A stretch of DNA of 5,143 nucleotides from Bifidobacterium breve. Lineage in GTDB: Bacteria; Actinomycetota; Actinomycetes; S36-B12. The position numbers and the translations under genes were made by a program. Shown here in pieces: positions 4,434 through 5,143 of the stretch. Each line of letters begins with the position of its first letter. Position 1 is the first letter of the stretch. The DNA is taken from positions 1-5,143 of the forward strand of contig CAMBQX010000129.1 in assembly GCA_945870085.1 (NCBI GenBank), written 5' to 3'. The notes under the pieces were generated by a model. That model had not been told where the DNA came from, searched no databases, and worked only from the letters and a program-made list of their open reading frames with translations.

Positions 4434-5143
4434 ATGAATAACCGCATCACACGCGGACGAACGTTTGCGGCAATCGCTGCCGTAGGCACCCTCTCGGTGA
4501 TCTTGGCCGCCTGCAGTTCGGGCACCACGGCAACCACAGAGCCAGCGGCACCAGCAGCAACCGAAGCCGCAGCACCAGCTGCGACTGAGGCAGCAGCACC
4601 AGCAGCAACCGTAGCTGTCTCGCTCATCACCAAGGACTCAACCAACCCGTTCTTCGTTGCCATGCAAGAAGGCGCCAAGACCGCGGCTGCAGCAGCCGGT
4701 GTTGACCTGACGGTCGGTTCGGGCAAGGAAGAGGGCGACGATGCGGGCCAGATCGCCCTTATCGAAAACGCCATCGCCCAGGGCCAAGCCGGTATCCTCA
4801 TCACGCCGATGTCGGTCAACGTCAACGAAGCCATCAAGAAGGCCCGCGACGCCGGGCTATATGTGATTGCTCTTGACACCCCAACCGATCCACCGGACGT
4901 CGTTGACATCACTTTCGCAACGGACAACTGCCTCGCAGGTGAGGCAATTGGCCAGTGGACCGCAGGTAAGCTCAATGGCGCAAAAGCCATCATCGCTCGC
5001 CTCGTGATCTTCAACGATCGCATGGTGTCGGTTGACTACTGCCGCGACAATGGCTTCCTAAAGGGCCTTGGCGTCGACATCGTTGACCCGACGATCATGG
5101 GTGACGAGCCCACCTCGGGCAAGTACACCACCGGTGCCGGTGG
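4434..5143 (+). CDS. Sugar ABC importer substrate-binding lipoprotein (FrcB-like), 3' end missing
   Basis: The first 236 residues of a periplasmic-binding-protein-type sugar receptor are present; the gene runs off the window. It would capture a sugar outside the membrane and deliver it to an ABC permease. A basic N terminus and hydrophobic stretch lead to the lipobox L24-A-A-C27, with C27 the predicted lipidated cysteine. An Ala/Pro/Thr/Glu linker (about 33-60) tethers the domain and is built from 8-residue repeats. The type I sugar-binding fold begins near 61, with the ligand-region motif T69-N-P-F-F73, then ITPMSVN (about 123-129) and ALDTP (about 145-149). The stretch from about 156 (DITFATDN, GEAIGQW, RDNGFLKG) recalls fructose-binding FrcB-type proteins more than ribose RbsB, but sugar specificity is uncertain. 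The gene has a good ribosome binding site, a sigma70-type promoter overlapping a LacI operator, and a long leader. ATPase and permease genes are expected downstream, beyond the window. Confidence 0.9.
   Translation, partial: MNNRITRGRTFAAIAAVGTLSVILAACSSGTTATTEPAAPAATEAAAPAATEAAAPAATVAVSLITKDSTNPFFVAMQEGAKTAAAAAGVDLTVGSGKEEGDDAGQIALIENAIAQGQAGILITPMSVNVNEAIKKARDAGLYVIALDTPTDPPDVVDITFATDNCLAGEAIGQWTAGKLNGAKAIIARLVIFNDRMVSVDYCRDNGFLKGLGVDIVDPTIMGDEPTSGKYTTGAG
4548..4619 (+). repeat. Three 24-bp tandem units coding for the lipoprotein linker
   Basis: Three in-frame 24-bp units (4548-4571, 4572-4595, 4596-4619) each begin with GCACCAGC and encode APAATEAA, APAATEAA and APAATVAV. The first and third share GCACCAGCAGCAACCG; the second differs mainly at synonymous third positions. 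The unit number could vary between strains through slippage. Confidence 0.8.

Noticed and set aside
4391..5023. Minus-strand reading frame of 210 codons opposite the binding-protein gene
   Set aside because: It is the antisense shadow of a clear lipoprotein gene. Its Ala/Val/Gly repeats come from the linker repeats, and no protein family is recognisable.

Overview
This window looks like a chromosomal segment of a free-living actinobacterium. The evidence is moderately high G+C, several genes that appear to have almost no 5' leader, GTG starts, a polyphosphate-glucokinase-like ROK kinase, a Tat-exported Rieske protein and a LacI-type regulator of actinobacterial style. The species cannot be named from the sequence alone. 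There are no insertion sequences, CRISPR arrays, phage genes or obvious signs of recent transfer.

Layout. Bases 4-76 (minus) are tRNA-Arg(ACG). Bases 77-281 are non-coding and hold the tRNA promoter region and a cluster of CTAGGTAA-like words. Bases 282-647 (minus) encode a 121-residue protein of unknown function. Divergent from it, 700-1122 (plus) encodes a small Tat-exported Rieske [2Fe-2S] protein. A hairpin at about 1148-1175 separates it from tRNA-Ser(GCT) at 1180-1273 (minus), which has its own promoter. Next is a translationally coupled plus-strand pair: a ROK/polyphosphate-glucokinase-like kinase (1400-2155, GTG start) and a ten-helix EamA/DMT permease (2152-3129, GTG start, GTGA overlap). 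A LacI-family repressor (3092-4156, minus) converges on the permease and overlaps its 3' end by 38 bp. Divergent from the repressor, the window ends inside a lipoprotein substrate-binding protein of a sugar ABC importer (4434 to beyond 5143), which resembles the fructose-binding FrcB type.

How it works together (inference). The most informative part is the 277-bp region between lacI and the binding-protein gene. It holds two matching LacI-type operators (4143-4154 and 4220-4231, core GAyAACGTTGTC). Each lies just downstream of the -10 element of one of two divergent promoters, so the repressor probably controls both itself and the sugar importer. The importer message has a leader of about 210 nt with several hairpins. 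In one of them, CCCTTCGAAGGG, the Shine-Dalgarno sequence is part of a perfect palindrome. The adjacent kinase could phosphorylate an imported sugar, but it has no visible copy of the operator, so this link is only suggested by proximity. I see no clearly new multi-gene system. The best leads are the operator pair, the structured leader, the kinase with an altered ROK histidine motif, and the Rieske protein without disulfide cysteines.
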